Of a stretch of DNA of 64,000 nucleotides, positions 34,177 to 43,514 are shown piece after piece. Each line of letters starts with the position of its first letter. The stretch's first letter is position 1. The DNA is taken from contig JAGXGK010000015.1 of the NCBI GenBank assembly GCA_024636785.1, positions 140,349 through 204,348 on the forward strand. Direction: 5' to 3'. The notes beneath the pieces were generated by a model. It made no database searches, was not told the DNA's origin, and worked only from the letters and a program-made list of their open reading frames with translations. The DNA comes from Gammaproteobacteria bacterium (GTDB lineage: Bacteria; Pseudomonadota; Gammaproteobacteria; SZUA-229). The translations under genes and the position numbers were made by a program.

Positions 34177-35550
34177 CTAATCTTTTTTAGGTCCCACCCA
34201 AACCTGCTGCACATTCACAAATTCGAGAATGCCGTGTGGTCCCAGCTCGCGTCCGTAACCGGAGCGTTTAATGCCGCCACTGGGCAGGCGTGGATCTGTT
34301 TTTACCAGGCCGTTAATGGTCACCTGTCCCGCTTCGATATCGCGCGCCATCTTTTCGGCTTTCGCGACATCCGCGCTCCAGATGGATGAGGCCAGACCAT
34401 AAGGTGTGTCATTGGCAATGGCCAGAGCGTGTTCGGCGGAATCCGCTTTTATCACCACGGCGATGGGGCCAAAGGTCTCTTCGCAGGAGACCTGCATTTC
34501 CGGGGTGACGTCTACCAGCAGGGTTACCGGATAAAAGTAACCGGGGCCTTCGGGCATCTCTCCGCCCAGCAGGCAGCGTGCGCCCTGTTCGATGGTGGTG
34601 CTGACCTGACGGTGCAATGCATCGCGCAGGTCAGCGCGCGCAATGGGGCCAACCTGGGTTGTTTCTTCGGCGGGATCACCCATTTTCAGGCCGGCCAGAT
34701 GCTTGTGAAAACGCTCGATAAAGGCGTCATAAACCGGCGCTTCTACGATGATGCGTTTGGCGGCGATGCAGGACTGACCGGCATTGATGATGCGCGATAG
34801 AGCCAGTGTTTGTGCCGCGCTGTCGAGATCGGCATCGGCCAGAACCAGGCTGGGGTCTGAGCCGCCCAGTTCCAGTACCGCAGGTTTAATCTGTCGCGCG
34901 GCCAGCGAAGCCACCTGACTTCCGGCGGCGCTGGAACCGGTTAAGGAAACGCCCTGTACGGCATCATGTTCCAGCACCAGTTTAGTCTGTTCATTTTCGA
35001 TGCGAATATTCTGCATCAGCCCTGCCGGAGCACCGGCTTTTACAAACAGCTCCGCAATGGCTTCACCGCAGGCGGGTACATGTGAATCGTGTTTCATCAG
35101 GCAGGTATTGCCCGCCATTATCGCCGGGGCGCAAAATCGGAACGCCAGCCAGAAAGGGGCGTTCCAGGGCAGAATGCCCAGCACCGGTCCCAGCGGCAGA
35201 TGCTGGACGTAGCTGTGGGTGGCATCGGAAGGCAGGGTTCTGGAGGCCAGATATTCCGCGCCGTGTTCGGCATAGTGCTCGGCGCAGCTGGCGGATTTTT
35301 CGACTTCCCCGCGAGCCTCATTAATGGGCTTGCCCATCTCCTGCGTCATCAGTTGGGCAAGATGCTCTTTATCGCTGCGCATTAATTCTGCAACCTTTCT
35401 TAACAGCTCGGCGCGCTCGGAAAAATCGGTTTTTCGCCAGTGTGCATAGGCCTGTGCAGAAGTTTCGATGCACTGTTTAAGGCTATTATCGTCAAGTGTT
35501 TCGAAACGGTGTAACTCGCTACCCGTGGTGGGATTCGTTGCTATATACAT
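34177..35550 (-). CDS. doeC: Aspartate-semialdehyde dehydrogenase of ectoine degradation (ALDH family)
   Basis: 457-residue NAD(P)-dependent aldehyde dehydrogenase. The catalytic Cys is in NAGQSCIAAKRIIV, the general-base Glu in VLELGGSDPSLV and the cofactor Lys in CLMKHDSHVPACGEA. By sequence alone it would be called succinate-semialdehyde dehydrogenase. The operon (doeA, doeD, M20 deacetylase) makes oxidation of aspartate semialdehyde to aspartate, the last step of ectoine breakdown, the likely role. It is the last gene, 9 bases after doeA. Confidence 0.85.
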   Translation of the reverse strand: MYIATNPTTGSELHRFETLDDNSLKQCIETSAQAYAHWRKTDFSERAELLRKVAELMRSDKEHLAQLMTQEMGKPINEARGEVEKSASCAEHYAEHGAEYLASRTLPSDATHSYVQHLPLGPVLGILPWNAPFWLAFRFCAPAIMAGNTCLMKHDSHVPACGEAIAELFVKAGAPAGLMQNIRIENEQTKLVLEHDAVQGVSLTGSSAAGSQVASLAARQIKPAVLELGGSDPSLVLADADLDSAAQTLALSRIINAGQSCIAAKRIIVEAPVYDAFIERFHKHLAGLKMGDPAEETTQVGPIARADLRDALHRQVSTTIEQGARCLLGGEMPEGPGYFYPVTLLVDVTPEMQVSCEETFGPIAVVIKADSAEHALAIANDTPYGLASSIWSADVAKAEKMARDIEAGQVTINGLVKTDPRLPSGGIKRSGYGRELGPHGILEFVNVQQVWVGPKKD

Positions 35551-35559
35551 GGGGCCTCT

Positions 35560-36822
35560 TTATTCGTTAGCGCTTTTTTTGGATAGGTCGGGTTTGTTTT
35601 TGGAGCTTTTTTTATCGCTGGTGGCGATCAGACTGGTATTGATTGCCGCGCCCTGATCGGCTTTAACGGTAAAGTTCTGTTCTACATCGTGAAAGAATGA
35701 GCCGCAGCCGTGGTCGGTGATGTAGAAGGTATCGGAGATGCCGCATGACTTGTCGCCATCAATGCCCCACATCCAGGGGATGACGTGAAAGGTCATGCCC
35801 GGCTCCAGGACGTGCGATGAGCCCTGATACAGGCTCATGATGTAACCTTCATCCCAGCTGGGGGGAAAGGCGATGCCAATGGAGTAACCCGAACGGGTAA
35901 TCAGTCTGGCGCCGACATCGTTGTCGCTGATGATGTTGCGCAGCATTTTGTCGACGTCGGAAACCGTCAGGCCGGGGCGCAGTTCTTCGCGAACATGCCT
36001 GAGTGCCGTCTTCATCAACTCCTGTGATTTGTGCATGCTGTCACTGAGTTCTCCGCAGACTACGGTGCGCATCATGGCGGTGTGGTAGCGGCGATAACAG
36101 CCGGCGATTTCCAGAAACACATGCTCGCCGGGCTGAACTACCCGTCCTTCCCAGGAGGCGTGACCGATCATACTGCGCGGACCGGAGGTGACATAGGGCA
36201 TGACCGCCGGAATTTCACCGCCGGCGGAGAACATGGCCTGACAGATGGCCGCGCCGATTTCATTTTCAGTCACCCCTGCCTGTGCGGCATCGATGCCGGC
36301 CTGCATGCCGGCTTTGGTGGCGATGGCGGCTTTCTGCATGACCTCCATTTCCACCGCTGATTTGTGCACCCGACTCTGTTCGACAATGCCGAAGCAGTCC
36401 ATCAGACGGTTGTTGGTAAAAGAGGTATGAAAATAGTCCTGATGATAGGCGGTAAAATAATAGGAGTTGCGTTCATAGCCGATGGTTTTGGTAGCCAGGC
36501 CAAATTCGATCAGGGAGGTGACCAGCATCTGGATGGCATCGCCGGTATCGGGATAGGGCCGGGATATTTCGACCCAGGTACGGGCGAACACGTTCGACTC
36601 TTCCAGCTTACGTGTGACCATAAACGGCTCACTTTCGAGCGGCACCACCAGCGCCTGAAAAAAGGAGTAGCCGGTGGTCTGGTAGTCGGTCAGGTACATG
36701 ATGTTTTCAGCATCCGAAATAATCACCGCATCCAGCAGGCGCTGTGACATGCGTTCGCGCAGCTCGCTGATACGGCGCTGATATTCCGAAAATGGAAAGG
36801 TCATGTCGTCTCTTTCAAGCAT
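35560..36822 (-). CDS. doeA: Ectoine hydrolase (M24 peptidase fold)
   Basis: 420-residue pita-bread fold hydrolase that opens the ectoine ring to N-acetyl-diaminobutyrate. The segments YVTSGPRSMIGHASWEGRVVQPGEHVFLEIAGCYRRYHT and SLYQGSSHVLEPGMTFHVIPW match DoeA/EutD rather than Xaa-Pro peptidases. A full set of metal ligands is not obvious, as is known for this group. I keep the start at 36822 because GGAGG lies 8 bases upstream, inside the end of doeD; a second Met is at 36804. The C-terminal Ser/Lys-rich tail (DKKSSKNKPDLSKKSANE) is extra. Confidence 0.93.
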   Translation of the reverse strand: MLERDDMTFPFSEYQRRISELRERMSQRLLDAVIISDAENIMYLTDYQTTGYSFFQALVVPLESEPFMVTRKLEESNVFARTWVEISRPYPDTGDAIQMLVTSLIEFGLATKTIGYERNSYYFTAYHQDYFHTSFTNNRLMDCFGIVEQSRVHKSAVEMEVMQKAAIATKAGMQAGIDAAQAGVTENEIGAAICQAMFSAGGEIPAVMPYVTSGPRSMIGHASWEGRVVQPGEHVFLEIAGCYRRYHTAMMRTVVCGELSDSMHKSQELMKTALRHVREELRPGLTVSDVDKMLRNIISDNDVGARLITRSGYSIGIAFPPSWDEGYIMSLYQGSSHVLEPGMTFHVIPWMWGIDGDKSCGISDTFYITDHGCGSFFHDVEQNFTVKADQGAAINTSLIATSDKKSSKNKPDLSKKSANE

Positions 36823-36825
36823 GGC

Positions 36826-38079
36826 TTAGGCCTCCATCTGGCGGTCGACGGCGGCGCTGAGAATCGCCAGACCTTCATTCAGATCATTGTCGGGAATGGT
36901 TAAGGGCGGGATCAGTTTGATGACCGAGCCGCCGACGCCGCAGGGGCCGAACAACATGCCATGATCAAAACAGTCGCGGGCAATGGCTTTGGCCAGCGTG
37001 CCGTCACCGGTATCCAGTGCCTGCATCATGCCTACGCCGCGGGCAGTGAATCCCCGACTACTGAATTTTTCGGCGATGCCAGCCAGATGCTCAGCCATTA
37101 TTTCGCCTTTGCGGCGGGTGTCCGCGAGCAGAGTGTCGTCTTCAAAAAAGCGCAAAGCTTCTCGACCGGCAACGAAGGAGATGCTCTGTCCCCGGAAGGT
37201 GCCGGTGTGTTCGCCCGGCTGCCAGTGTTTGTCGTGTTCCGGTTTGACCAGGTTCATAGCCAGCGGGGTGCCCAGCCCGCCGATGCCTTTGGCCAGAGTG
37301 ACGATGTCAGGGTCGATGCCGCTTTCTTCAAAACTGAAATAGCGACCGGTACGGCCACAGCCCGACTGGATATCGTCGACTATGAGCAATGCGCCCAGAT
37401 CGCGGGCGAGCTGCTGGAGTTCCTGCAACCATTCGGTGCTGGCGGCATTGACGCCACCTTCGGCCTGTAGTGATTCCACGATAAACGCGGCCGGTTTCTC
37501 GGCACCCCCCGAAGAGTTTTCATATAAGGCTCTGAGGGTTTTCAGGCTTTGCACGCCGCCGCCCTCATTGGTATCGAAAGGCCAGTGAGAAACTTTGCAC
37601 AACGGCGCGCCGGCGGCATTACGAAAATATTCATTGGCGGTGCAGGCGAGGGCACCCAGCGTCATGCCATGAAAACCCTGACTGAAGGCCACCACATCGC
37701 TGCGCCCGGTCACGCGGCGGGCCAGCTTCAGTGCCGCTTCCACGGCGTTGGTGCCGGTGGGGCCCATGAACTGTAATTTGTAGTCCATGTTGCGTGGCTT
37801 GAGAATGGTTTCGACAAAGCCCTTGATGAACTCGCGTTTGACGGAGGTCATCATATCCAGAGTATGCAGCACACCATCGGCCTGCATATATTCGATCACG
37901 GCCTGTTTTAATTTCGGATGGTTATGACCAAAATTGAGGACCCCGGCACCGGCGAAAAAGTCGATGTACTCCTTGCCGTTTTCATCGGTCTGGCGCGCAT
38001 TGCGGGCGCTCACAAAAACTGCGGGATAAGCCCGGCAGTAAGCGCGGATGTCGGATTCATAGGTTTCAAACCAGTCCAT
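36826..38079 (-). CDS. doeD: L-2,4-diaminobutyrate transaminase of ectoine degradation
   Basis: 417-residue class III PLP aminotransferase. It transfers the gamma-amino group of diaminobutyrate to give aspartate semialdehyde. Motifs include FFAGAGVLNFGHNHP, MGPTGTNAVEAALKLAR, LLIVDDIQSGCGRTG and the PLP Lys in TLAKGIGGLGTPLAM. It resembles biosynthetic EctB, but no ectA or ectC is nearby and degradation genes surround it. I place the start at ATG 38079 (MDWFETYESDIRAYC), preceded by AGAGGAG; the ORF-track extension to 38253 is translated MITE DNA. doeA starts 3 bases after its stop. Confidence 0.92.
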   Translation of the reverse strand: MDWFETYESDIRAYCRAYPAVFVSARNARQTDENGKEYIDFFAGAGVLNFGHNHPKLKQAVIEYMQADGVLHTLDMMTSVKREFIKGFVETILKPRNMDYKLQFMGPTGTNAVEAALKLARRVTGRSDVVAFSQGFHGMTLGALACTANEYFRNAAGAPLCKVSHWPFDTNEGGGVQSLKTLRALYENSSGGAEKPAAFIVESLQAEGGVNAASTEWLQELQQLARDLGALLIVDDIQSGCGRTGRYFSFEESGIDPDIVTLAKGIGGLGTPLAMNLVKPEHDKHWQPGEHTGTFRGQSISFVAGREALRFFEDDTLLADTRRKGEIMAEHLAGIAEKFSSRGFTARGVGMMQALDTGDGTLAKAIARDCFDHGMLFGPCGVGGSVIKLIPPLTIPDNDLNEGLAILSAAVDRQMEA

Positions 38080-38122
38080 AAAATACTCCTCTTGATTAAT
38101 GGTCGTTACAGTCGTGTCGTTA

Positions 38123-38309
38123 CTAAGGGACCCGGAAAATACTAATATACCATCACGCATCCCGTCTTCAGGCCATCTTTGGCCGCTCCTCAATCGCAAA
38201 ATCCTCGCCGTAGCCCTGCTACGCCTGCGGTTTTGCTCAATCAGCGCAACCAAATATGACCCAAATCCGGGCGCGATCCAAGTACATTAGTATGTTCCGG
38301 ATCCCTAAG
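38123..38309. mobile_element. MITE-like palindromic element A in the doe operon
   Basis: 187 bp with terminal inverted repeats of about 28 bp, CTAAGGGACCCGGAAAATAC at the left and its near-complement (CTTAGGGATCCGGAACATAC read inward) at the right. The inner part continues the palindrome to a strong central stem (CGTAGC...GCTACG), so the whole unit can fold into one hairpin. It encodes no transposase. It lies between the stop of the M20 deacetylase gene and the doeD start. Confidence 0.82.
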
Positions 38310-38330
38310 CAGCTATTACAGTAACATTAG

Positions 38331-39503
38331 TTATTTGGTGGCAGGTGTCGAAACACCGGCTAATCGACAGAAAACCCGCATGACCGATTCAATAATCCGG
38401 TCATTGAAGTGATACTCGGGGCTGTGGCAGGGGGCCTGATAGGCCGTGCCCGCCGCTGCCTCCTCGGCCATGCCGATGAGGGCGAAAGCGCCCGGTATCT
38501 CATTCAGATAGTAGCTGAAATCTTCCGATGCCATGATCGGCAGCAGCAGATCGGAGTCCAGATAATGCTCGCCCAGCTCCTGTTGCAGTGCCTGACGGTA
38601 GCGGTGTGCCTCCTCGGGGTGATTGACGGTGGCTTCATAACGCGAGCGAATTTCGACCTCGGCGGTAACGCCATAGGTGTGCGCGGTGTTGTGGGCGATC
38701 TCTACAATCAGTTCGTTCATCAGCGTGCGCCAGCGCGGATCGGAGATACGAATGCTGCCTTCCAGGCGAACGTTGTCGGGAATAACCGTTACATTGCTGT
38801 CGGCGAGAATTGAGGTGACGCTGACCACCGCCGCTGCTTGCGGTGGCAGTCGCCGGCTGACGATCTGCTGTAAGTTAAGTGTAATGGCGGCGGCGGCGAG
38901 TACCGGATCGCGCGCGGCTTCGGGTTGTGAAGCATGCCCGCCGCGGCCCTGGATAGTCATGTGGAAAGTGCCGTTGCCGGACATCACCGCGCCATCGGGG
39001 CAGACAGCCTGACCGGCCCTAAGCGCCGGCCAGTTATGCCAGCCGAAGATGCTGTCGACACCGTCCAGCGCACCCTCTGCAATCATTTTTTTTGCGCCGT
39101 GGCCGCCTTCTTCGGCGGGCTGAAACAGCAGTGTGATCGGCCCTTGCAGTTGCGCCTCCTGTTGCTTGAACCAGACGGCAGCACCCAGCAGCGCGGCCAT
39201 GTGCCCGTCATGGCCACAGGCGTGCATTTTGCCGGGTTCGTCCGAGCAGTAATCGAGGGTCAGTTTTTCGGTGATGGGCAAGGCATCCATGTCAGCACGA
39301 AAGGCGATATGCTCACCGGCCGCCTGAGGTGCCAGCATCGCAACGGTGCCGTGTTCAGCACAGGCACGCCAGGGGATTTGCCATGCACTGAGTTGCTCAC
39401 GGATACGCGCTGCCGTGTGTTGTTCTTCCCAGGTGAGTTCGGGATGACGGTGAAACCAGTGACGCAGTTCCACCGATTGTTCTACAGCATTGTTCCAGTT
39501 CAT
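38331..39503 (-). CDS. M20-family amidohydrolase, probable N-acetyl-diaminobutyrate deacetylase (DoeB2-like)
   Basis: 390-residue dinuclear metallo-amidohydrolase. Metal and catalytic motifs are FRADMDALPITE, MHACGHDGHMAALLGAA, LLFQPAEEGGHGAKKM, IFGWHNWPALRAGQ and IMASEDFSYYLNEIPG. The family removes acyl groups from amino acids. In this operon the acetyl group of N-acetyl-L-2,4-diaminobutyrate is the obvious target, the step between DoeA and DoeD. Classical DoeB belongs to the AstE/aspartoacylase family, so this operon uses the alternative M20 type. It is the first gene of the operon, separated from doeD by MITE A. Confidence 0.85.
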   Translation of the reverse strand: MNWNNAVEQSVELRHWFHRHPELTWEEQHTAARIREQLSAWQIPWRACAEHGTVAMLAPQAAGEHIAFRADMDALPITEKLTLDYCSDEPGKMHACGHDGHMAALLGAAVWFKQQEAQLQGPITLLFQPAEEGGHGAKKMIAEGALDGVDSIFGWHNWPALRAGQAVCPDGAVMSGNGTFHMTIQGRGGHASQPEAARDPVLAAAAITLNLQQIVSRRLPPQAAAVVSVTSILADSNVTVIPDNVRLEGSIRISDPRWRTLMNELIVEIAHNTAHTYGVTAEVEIRSRYEATVNHPEEAHRYRQALQQELGEHYLDSDLLLPIMASEDFSYYLNEIPGAFALIGMAEEAAAGTAYQAPCHSPEYHFNDRIIESVMRVFCRLAGVSTPATK

Positions 39504-39727
39504 TTACTAAGTGACTCCGTCAATCCGAGTGAGTTCGTCTAGCTATTTAAAAGTATAGAAAACAGTTATTCAAAATGTGAAATTAAAATGATCGTAGCAT
39601 TAATGTCATACAACACAAAGCACGGTATCGGATGTGTGTGAGCGAGGTAAATAGTTTTGTTTCTGCATTGCACTATAAAAGGGCAGCGCTTTCGAATTGT
39701 GCGTTGATGTAATTGATCCTTCCGGGT

Positions 39728-40609
39728 TCAGGTATGGTTGCCGTTGAGTATCTCCAATAAAGCATTCGCCGGGCTGGAACGGGTTCTGGCTTTGTGGAAT
39801 ACCACGCCCAGCTCGCGCTGCATTTTGCCGGTTTTGACCGCTACAATTTTCAGTGACGCATCGAGCATGGAGTCGGGAATCACGCCCCAGCCCAGTCCGG
39901 TTTCGACCATGGCCTTGATGGTTTCCAGATAATTGGTCTCCATCAAGATATTGCTGTGCTCATCGAGTTGCAGGGCGCGGTTGATCAGAGCGCGGGTATA
40001 GGTGTCGCTCGAGGGCAGAATCGAAGGCTGTTGCAGCAGCTGTTTGCGACTAACTTTTTCTTTTGACGCCAGCGGATGATCAGCGGCCACCACGCAGTGC
40101 ATGGGGTCGTGCCAGATCGTTTGCAGCGTCAGCCGGGCATCGGGCTGGCTGGGCAGGGTGACGATGCCGAGTTCGATCTCGCCGTGCAATACCTGCTGGC
40201 AGGCCTGTTCGGAATCCATGAATTGCAGCTCCAGATCGACCTCGGGATATTGCCGGGAAAACTGCCGCAGCACCGCAGGCAGGCGATGCAGGCCGATGTG
40301 ATGGCTGGTGGCGAAGCGCAGGTGGCCACGGGTGGTCTGGCGCAGGTTGCTGATGATGCGCTCGCTCTCTTCGAGCTCGTCGAGAATGCGTCGATAGCCA
40401 GGGATGAGTGCCTGCCCGGCTTCGGTGAGCTGCACGCTCTTGCCGATGCGGTCGAACAGCTTGATGTCGAGAAACAGTTCCATGGCCTGGATGCGTTTAC
40501 TGATGGCGGGCTGGGTCAGGTGCAGGCGTTCGCCAGCGCGCGAGAAGGAGGCGGTTTCACTGACGGCAAGAAAAGCGCGAATGTTCTGGATGTCCATGCG
40601 CATTATCAT
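39728..40609 (-). CDS. LysR family transcriptional regulator
   Basis: 293-residue LysR regulator: N-terminal winged helix-turn-helix (IRAFLAVSETASFSRAGERLHLTQPAISKRIQAMELFL) and a C-terminal periplasmic-binding-like effector domain (GHLRFATSHHIGLHRLPAVL...). It is divergent from leuC with about 125 bp between starts. The same LysR-leuC pair is found in Pseudomonas, so control of leuCD(B) with a leucine-pathway effector is likely; the doe operon on its other side is a less likely target. Three in-frame Met codons (40609, 40603, 40597) lie close together; MDIQNIRAFL at 40597 is the family-like start, but no ribosome site decides. Confidence 0.88.
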   Translation of the reverse strand: MIMRMDIQNIRAFLAVSETASFSRAGERLHLTQPAISKRIQAMELFLDIKLFDRIGKSVQLTEAGQALIPGYRRILDELEESERIISNLRQTTRGHLRFATSHHIGLHRLPAVLRQFSRQYPEVDLELQFMDSEQACQQVLHGEIELGIVTLPSQPDARLTLQTIWHDPMHCVVAADHPLASKEKVSRKQLLQQPSILPSSDTYTRALINRALQLDEHSNILMETNYLETIKAMVETGLGWGVIPDSMLDASLKIVAVKTGKMQRELGVVFHKARTRSSPANALLEILNGNHT

Positions 40610-40734
40610 ATAACAATATGGAATGAATATTATAAAAATAATGAATTTGTGTTATTGATGATTTGGGGCTAATCTCATCCTCAAGATATTTCACGTGTGT
40701 GAAAAACGAACGCCGACAGCTAAGAGTGAATCCG

Positions 40735-42132
40735 ATGAGCGCTAAAACTTTATACGACAAATTGTGGGATGCACACGTGGTGCGCAGTGAAGACGATGGT
40801 ACCGCCCTGCTGTACATCGACCGACATCTGGTGCACGAGGTGACTTCGCCGCAGGCCTTTGAAGGGTTGCGCATCGCCGGGCGTAAACCCTGGCGCGCGG
40901 ATTCGGTGATGGCAGTGCCTGATCACAACGTACCGACCACCGACCGCAGCGCCGGTATCGAAGATCCGGTGGCGCGTTTGCAGGTGCAGACGCTGGACAG
41001 TAACTGTCAGGAATTTGGCCTCAATGAATTTGTCATGTCCGACATCCGCCAGGGCATTGTCCATGTCATCGGTCCGGAGCAGGGCGCGACCCTGCCGGGC
41101 ATGACCGTGGTCTGCGGTGATTCGCACACCTCCACCCACGGCGCCTTCGGTGCGCTGGCTTTCGGCATCGGCACCTCCGAAGTCGAGCACGTACTGGCGA
41201 CCCAGTGCCTGTTGCAGAATAAAAGTAAAAACATGCTGGTCAGTGTTGATGGCAAGGCCGCTGATGGTGTCACCGCAAAAGACATCGTGCTGGCGATTAT
41301 CGGCGAGCTCGGCACCGCCGGTGGCACCGGTTATGCTATCGAATTCGGTGGCGAGGCGATCCACGCGCTCAGCATGGAAGGGCGCATGACGGTGTGCAAC
41401 ATGGCCATCGAAGCCGGTGCCCGCGCCGGTATGGTGGCCGTCGATGCCACTACCATTGACTATGTGAAAGGCCGACCCTACGCGCCGAAGGCGAAGCTCT
41501 GGGATCAGGCGGTAGCCGAATGGCAGGATCTGCATTCCGATGCCGGTGCGAAATTCGACAAGACAATTCATCTTGATGCTGCCGCCATCAGGCCGCAGGT
41601 CACCTGGGGCACCTCACCGGAAATGGTGGTGGCAATTGATGATGTCGTGCCCGATCCTGATCAGGAAAGCGACAGCGTCAAGGCCGAGGGCATGCGCAAG
41701 GCGCTGACCTATATGGATCTGAAAGCGGGTACGCCGATTAAAGACATTGCTGTTGATAAAGTCTTCATCGGCTCCTGTACCAATTCGCGCATCGAAGATC
41801 TGCGCGCCGCGGCCAAAGTCGCGGCAGGCAAGCAGGTGGCGGCGAATGTGAAGCTGGCGATGGTGGTGCCGGGTTCGGGGTTGGTGAAACAGCAGGCGGA
41901 AAAAGAGGGGCTGGATAAGATTTTCCTCGCTGCCGGTTTTGAATGGCGCGAGCCGGGCTGCTCTATGTGTCTGGCTATGAATGCTGACCGGCTGGAGCCG
42001 GGTGAGCGTTGTGCCTCCACTTCAAACCGCAACTTTGAAGGCCGTCAGGGTGCCGGCGGGCGCACCCATCTGGTAAGTCCGGCGATGGCGGCAGCGGCGG
42101 CCATCGCGGGGCATTTTGCCGATATAGATTAG
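40735..42132 (+). CDS. leuC: 3-isopropylmalate dehydratase, large subunit
   Basis: Aconitase-family enzyme that isomerises 2- to 3-isopropylmalate. The 465-residue protein has the signature [32 protein letters not shown] and the 4Fe-4S ligands in [14 protein letters not shown] and [11 protein letters not shown]. The start [16 protein letters not shown] (ATG 40735, with AAGAG upstream) is family-like; the track start at 40663 is a TTG in the leader. It forms an operon with leuD 74 bases downstream. The gap holds a GCGCAGAGACGC fragment of the interspersed repeat. Confidence 0.97.
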   Translation: MSAKTLYDKLWDAHVVRSEDDGTALLYIDRHLVHEVTSPQAFEGLRIAGRKPWRADSVMAVPDHNVPTTDRSAGIEDPVARLQVQTLDSNCQEFGLNEFVMSDIRQGIVHVIGPEQGATLPGMTVVCGDSHTSTHGAFGALAFGIGTSEVEHVLATQCLLQNKSKNMLVSVDGKAADGVTAKDIVLAIIGELGTAGGTGYAIEFGGEAIHALSMEGRMTVCNMAIEAGARAGMVAVDATTIDYVKGRPYAPKAKLWDQAVAEWQDLHSDAGAKFDKTIHLDAAAIRPQVTWGTSPEMVVAIDDVVPDPDQESDSVKAEGMRKALTYMDLKAGTPIKDIAVDKVFIGSCTNSRIEDLRAAAKVAAGKQVAANVKLAMVVPGSGLVKQQAEKEGLDKIFLAAGFEWREPGCSMCLAMNADRLEPGERCASTSNRNFEGRQGAGGRTHLVSPAMAAAAAIAGHFADID

Positions 42133-42206
42133 TAGTTATAAATTAAATTGAGTTTTTAGCGCAGAGACGCATCGTTTTCGCGCTGAGCCATAACAGGTAA
42201 AGAATT

Positions 42207-42842
42207 ATGCAGGCATTTACACAGCACACCGGTATCGTTGCACCCATGGATCGAGCCAATGTCGATACCGATGCGATTATTCCGAAACAGTTTTTGAAAT
42301 CGATCAAGCGGACCGGTTTCGGCCCCAATGCATTTGACGACTGGCGTTATCTGGATAAGGGCGGCCCGGATATTGATAATGCCACGCGCCGAGCCAATCC
42401 GGATTTTGTGCTGAATCAGCCGCCGTTTGATAAGGCGACCATTCTGGTCGCCAGAGAAAACTTCGGCTGCGGTTCCTCGCGCGAACATGCGGTCTGGGCG
42501 CTGGAGGATTTTGGTTTTCGCGCGGTGCTGGCTCCCAGCTTTGCCGACATCTTTTTCAATAATAGTTTCAAGAACGGCCTGTTGCCGATGGTGCTCGACG
42601 CCGAAACGATCGATTTCATTTTTAAGGCCATCGCGCAAAAGCCGGGTTTTGAAATCACCATCGATCTGGAAACGCAGACCCTCACTATGGAAGGCTATGC
42701 GCTGGTTAAATTTGAAGTGGATGCGTTTCGCAAACACTGTTTGCTGCACGGTCTGGATGACATCGCCCTGACGTTGCAGCATGCGGATGAGATCAAAGCC
42801 TATGAGAAAAAGAGAAGCCAGGAGACGCCGTGGTTGTTTTAG
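42207..42842 (+). CDS. leuD: 3-isopropylmalate dehydratase, small subunit
   Basis: 211-residue swivel-domain subunit of isopropylmalate isomerase, partner of LeuC. Family segments: [25 protein letters not shown] at the N-terminus and [35 protein letters not shown] in the middle. Length and start are standard. The lipoprotein gene follows after 12 bases, so both are in one transcript with leuB further on. This enzyme acts in leucine synthesis in the cytoplasm. Confidence 0.97.
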   Translation: MQAFTQHTGIVAPMDRANVDTDAIIPKQFLKSIKRTGFGPNAFDDWRYLDKGGPDIDNATRRANPDFVLNQPPFDKATILVARENFGCGSSREHAVWALEDFGFRAVLAPSFADIFFNNSFKNGLLPMVLDAETIDFIFKAIAQKPGFEITIDLETQTLTMEGYALVKFEVDAFRKHCLLHGLDDIALTLQHADEIKAYEKKRSQETPWLF

Positions 42843-42854
42843 TAGCGCGGTCCA

Positions 42855-43418
42855 ATGAAGCATCCGCTTAACTGGCTCGGTGTTTTTGTCGGGGCGCTGC
42901 TGGTCGGCTGCGCGGCTGGCCCGTCGGTATTTGTTCCAGTCGCGCCTTCGGCAGAAAACGCTTCGGTAGTCTATATATATCGACCGTCCAAAACCGCGAA
43001 TATGATGCTCTCGCCGGCGGTGAGCGTTGCTGGCAGCAAAAGCTTCGAGATAAAAAATGGCCAGTATAAGCGGCTGACGCTGTCGCCGGGAAAATACACC
43101 GTAAGGCTGGCGGCGACCGAGGGCAACACCCCTGCGGTCGAGCACGATTTAGAGGTTGCCGAAGCGCAGATTTATTACCTGCGGGTGGAAGCTTCGCTCA
43201 AGCTGGGGCCAGGCGAAGGCTACCAGCCTTACCGGCGTAAGTTTGAGTTGCTGACGGTGCCGGCTGAAAAGGCGCACCTTGAGATCGCGGCCTGTACCGA
43301 TATGGATGGCCGGGATAAACAGAAGAGCGCGGCAACAGAGGTTGACGACAAAGCGCGCGGAGCAGGCGATGAGGCGGTATTCTCGGTGGAGAAAACCACC
43401 AATCCATTCTCCCGCTGA
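42855..43418 (+). CDS. DUF2846 family lipoprotein
   Basis: 187-residue lipoprotein. Signal peptide with lipobox LLVGC at residue 19 is followed by a DUF2846-like domain: SVVYIYRPSKTANMMLSPAVSV, then the strand-rich KRLTLSPGKYTVRLAA and the closing YYLRVEASLKLGPGEGYQPY. The Lys/Asp-rich tail is variable. DUF2846 proteins are outer or inner membrane lipoproteins with no assigned activity. Here it interrupts the leu operon, between leuD and leuB, at the position where Pseudomonas has another small gene of unknown function. Confidence 0.82.
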   Translation: MKHPLNWLGVFVGALLVGCAAGPSVFVPVAPSAENASVVYIYRPSKTANMMLSPAVSVAGSKSFEIKNGQYKRLTLSPGKYTVRLAATEGNTPAVEHDLEVAEAQIYYLRVEASLKLGPGEGYQPYRRKFELLTVPAEKAHLEIAACTDMDGRDKQKSAATEVDDKARGAGDEAVFSVEKTTNPFSR

Positions 43419-43514
43419 CAGACAGTAGATTGTTATTAACGTATAATTGATTGATTTTATTGGGCGCCTTAATGTGCGCAGTATAGACAAACCAACAGGA
43501 AAACCGGGTTAGAT

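Noticed and set aside
36826-38079. Naming the diaminobutyrate transaminase ectB (ectoine synthesis)
   Set aside because: No ectA or ectC is present and all neighbours are degradation genes, so doeD fits better.
38080-38253. N-terminal extension of doeD (MVALIEQNRRRSRATARIL)
   Set aside because: It is translated from MITE A; the ATG at 38079 has AGGAG and the family-like N-terminus.
42133-42206. A small regulatory element between leuC and leuD
   Set aside because: It is only a fragment of the interspersed GCAGAGACGC repeat.
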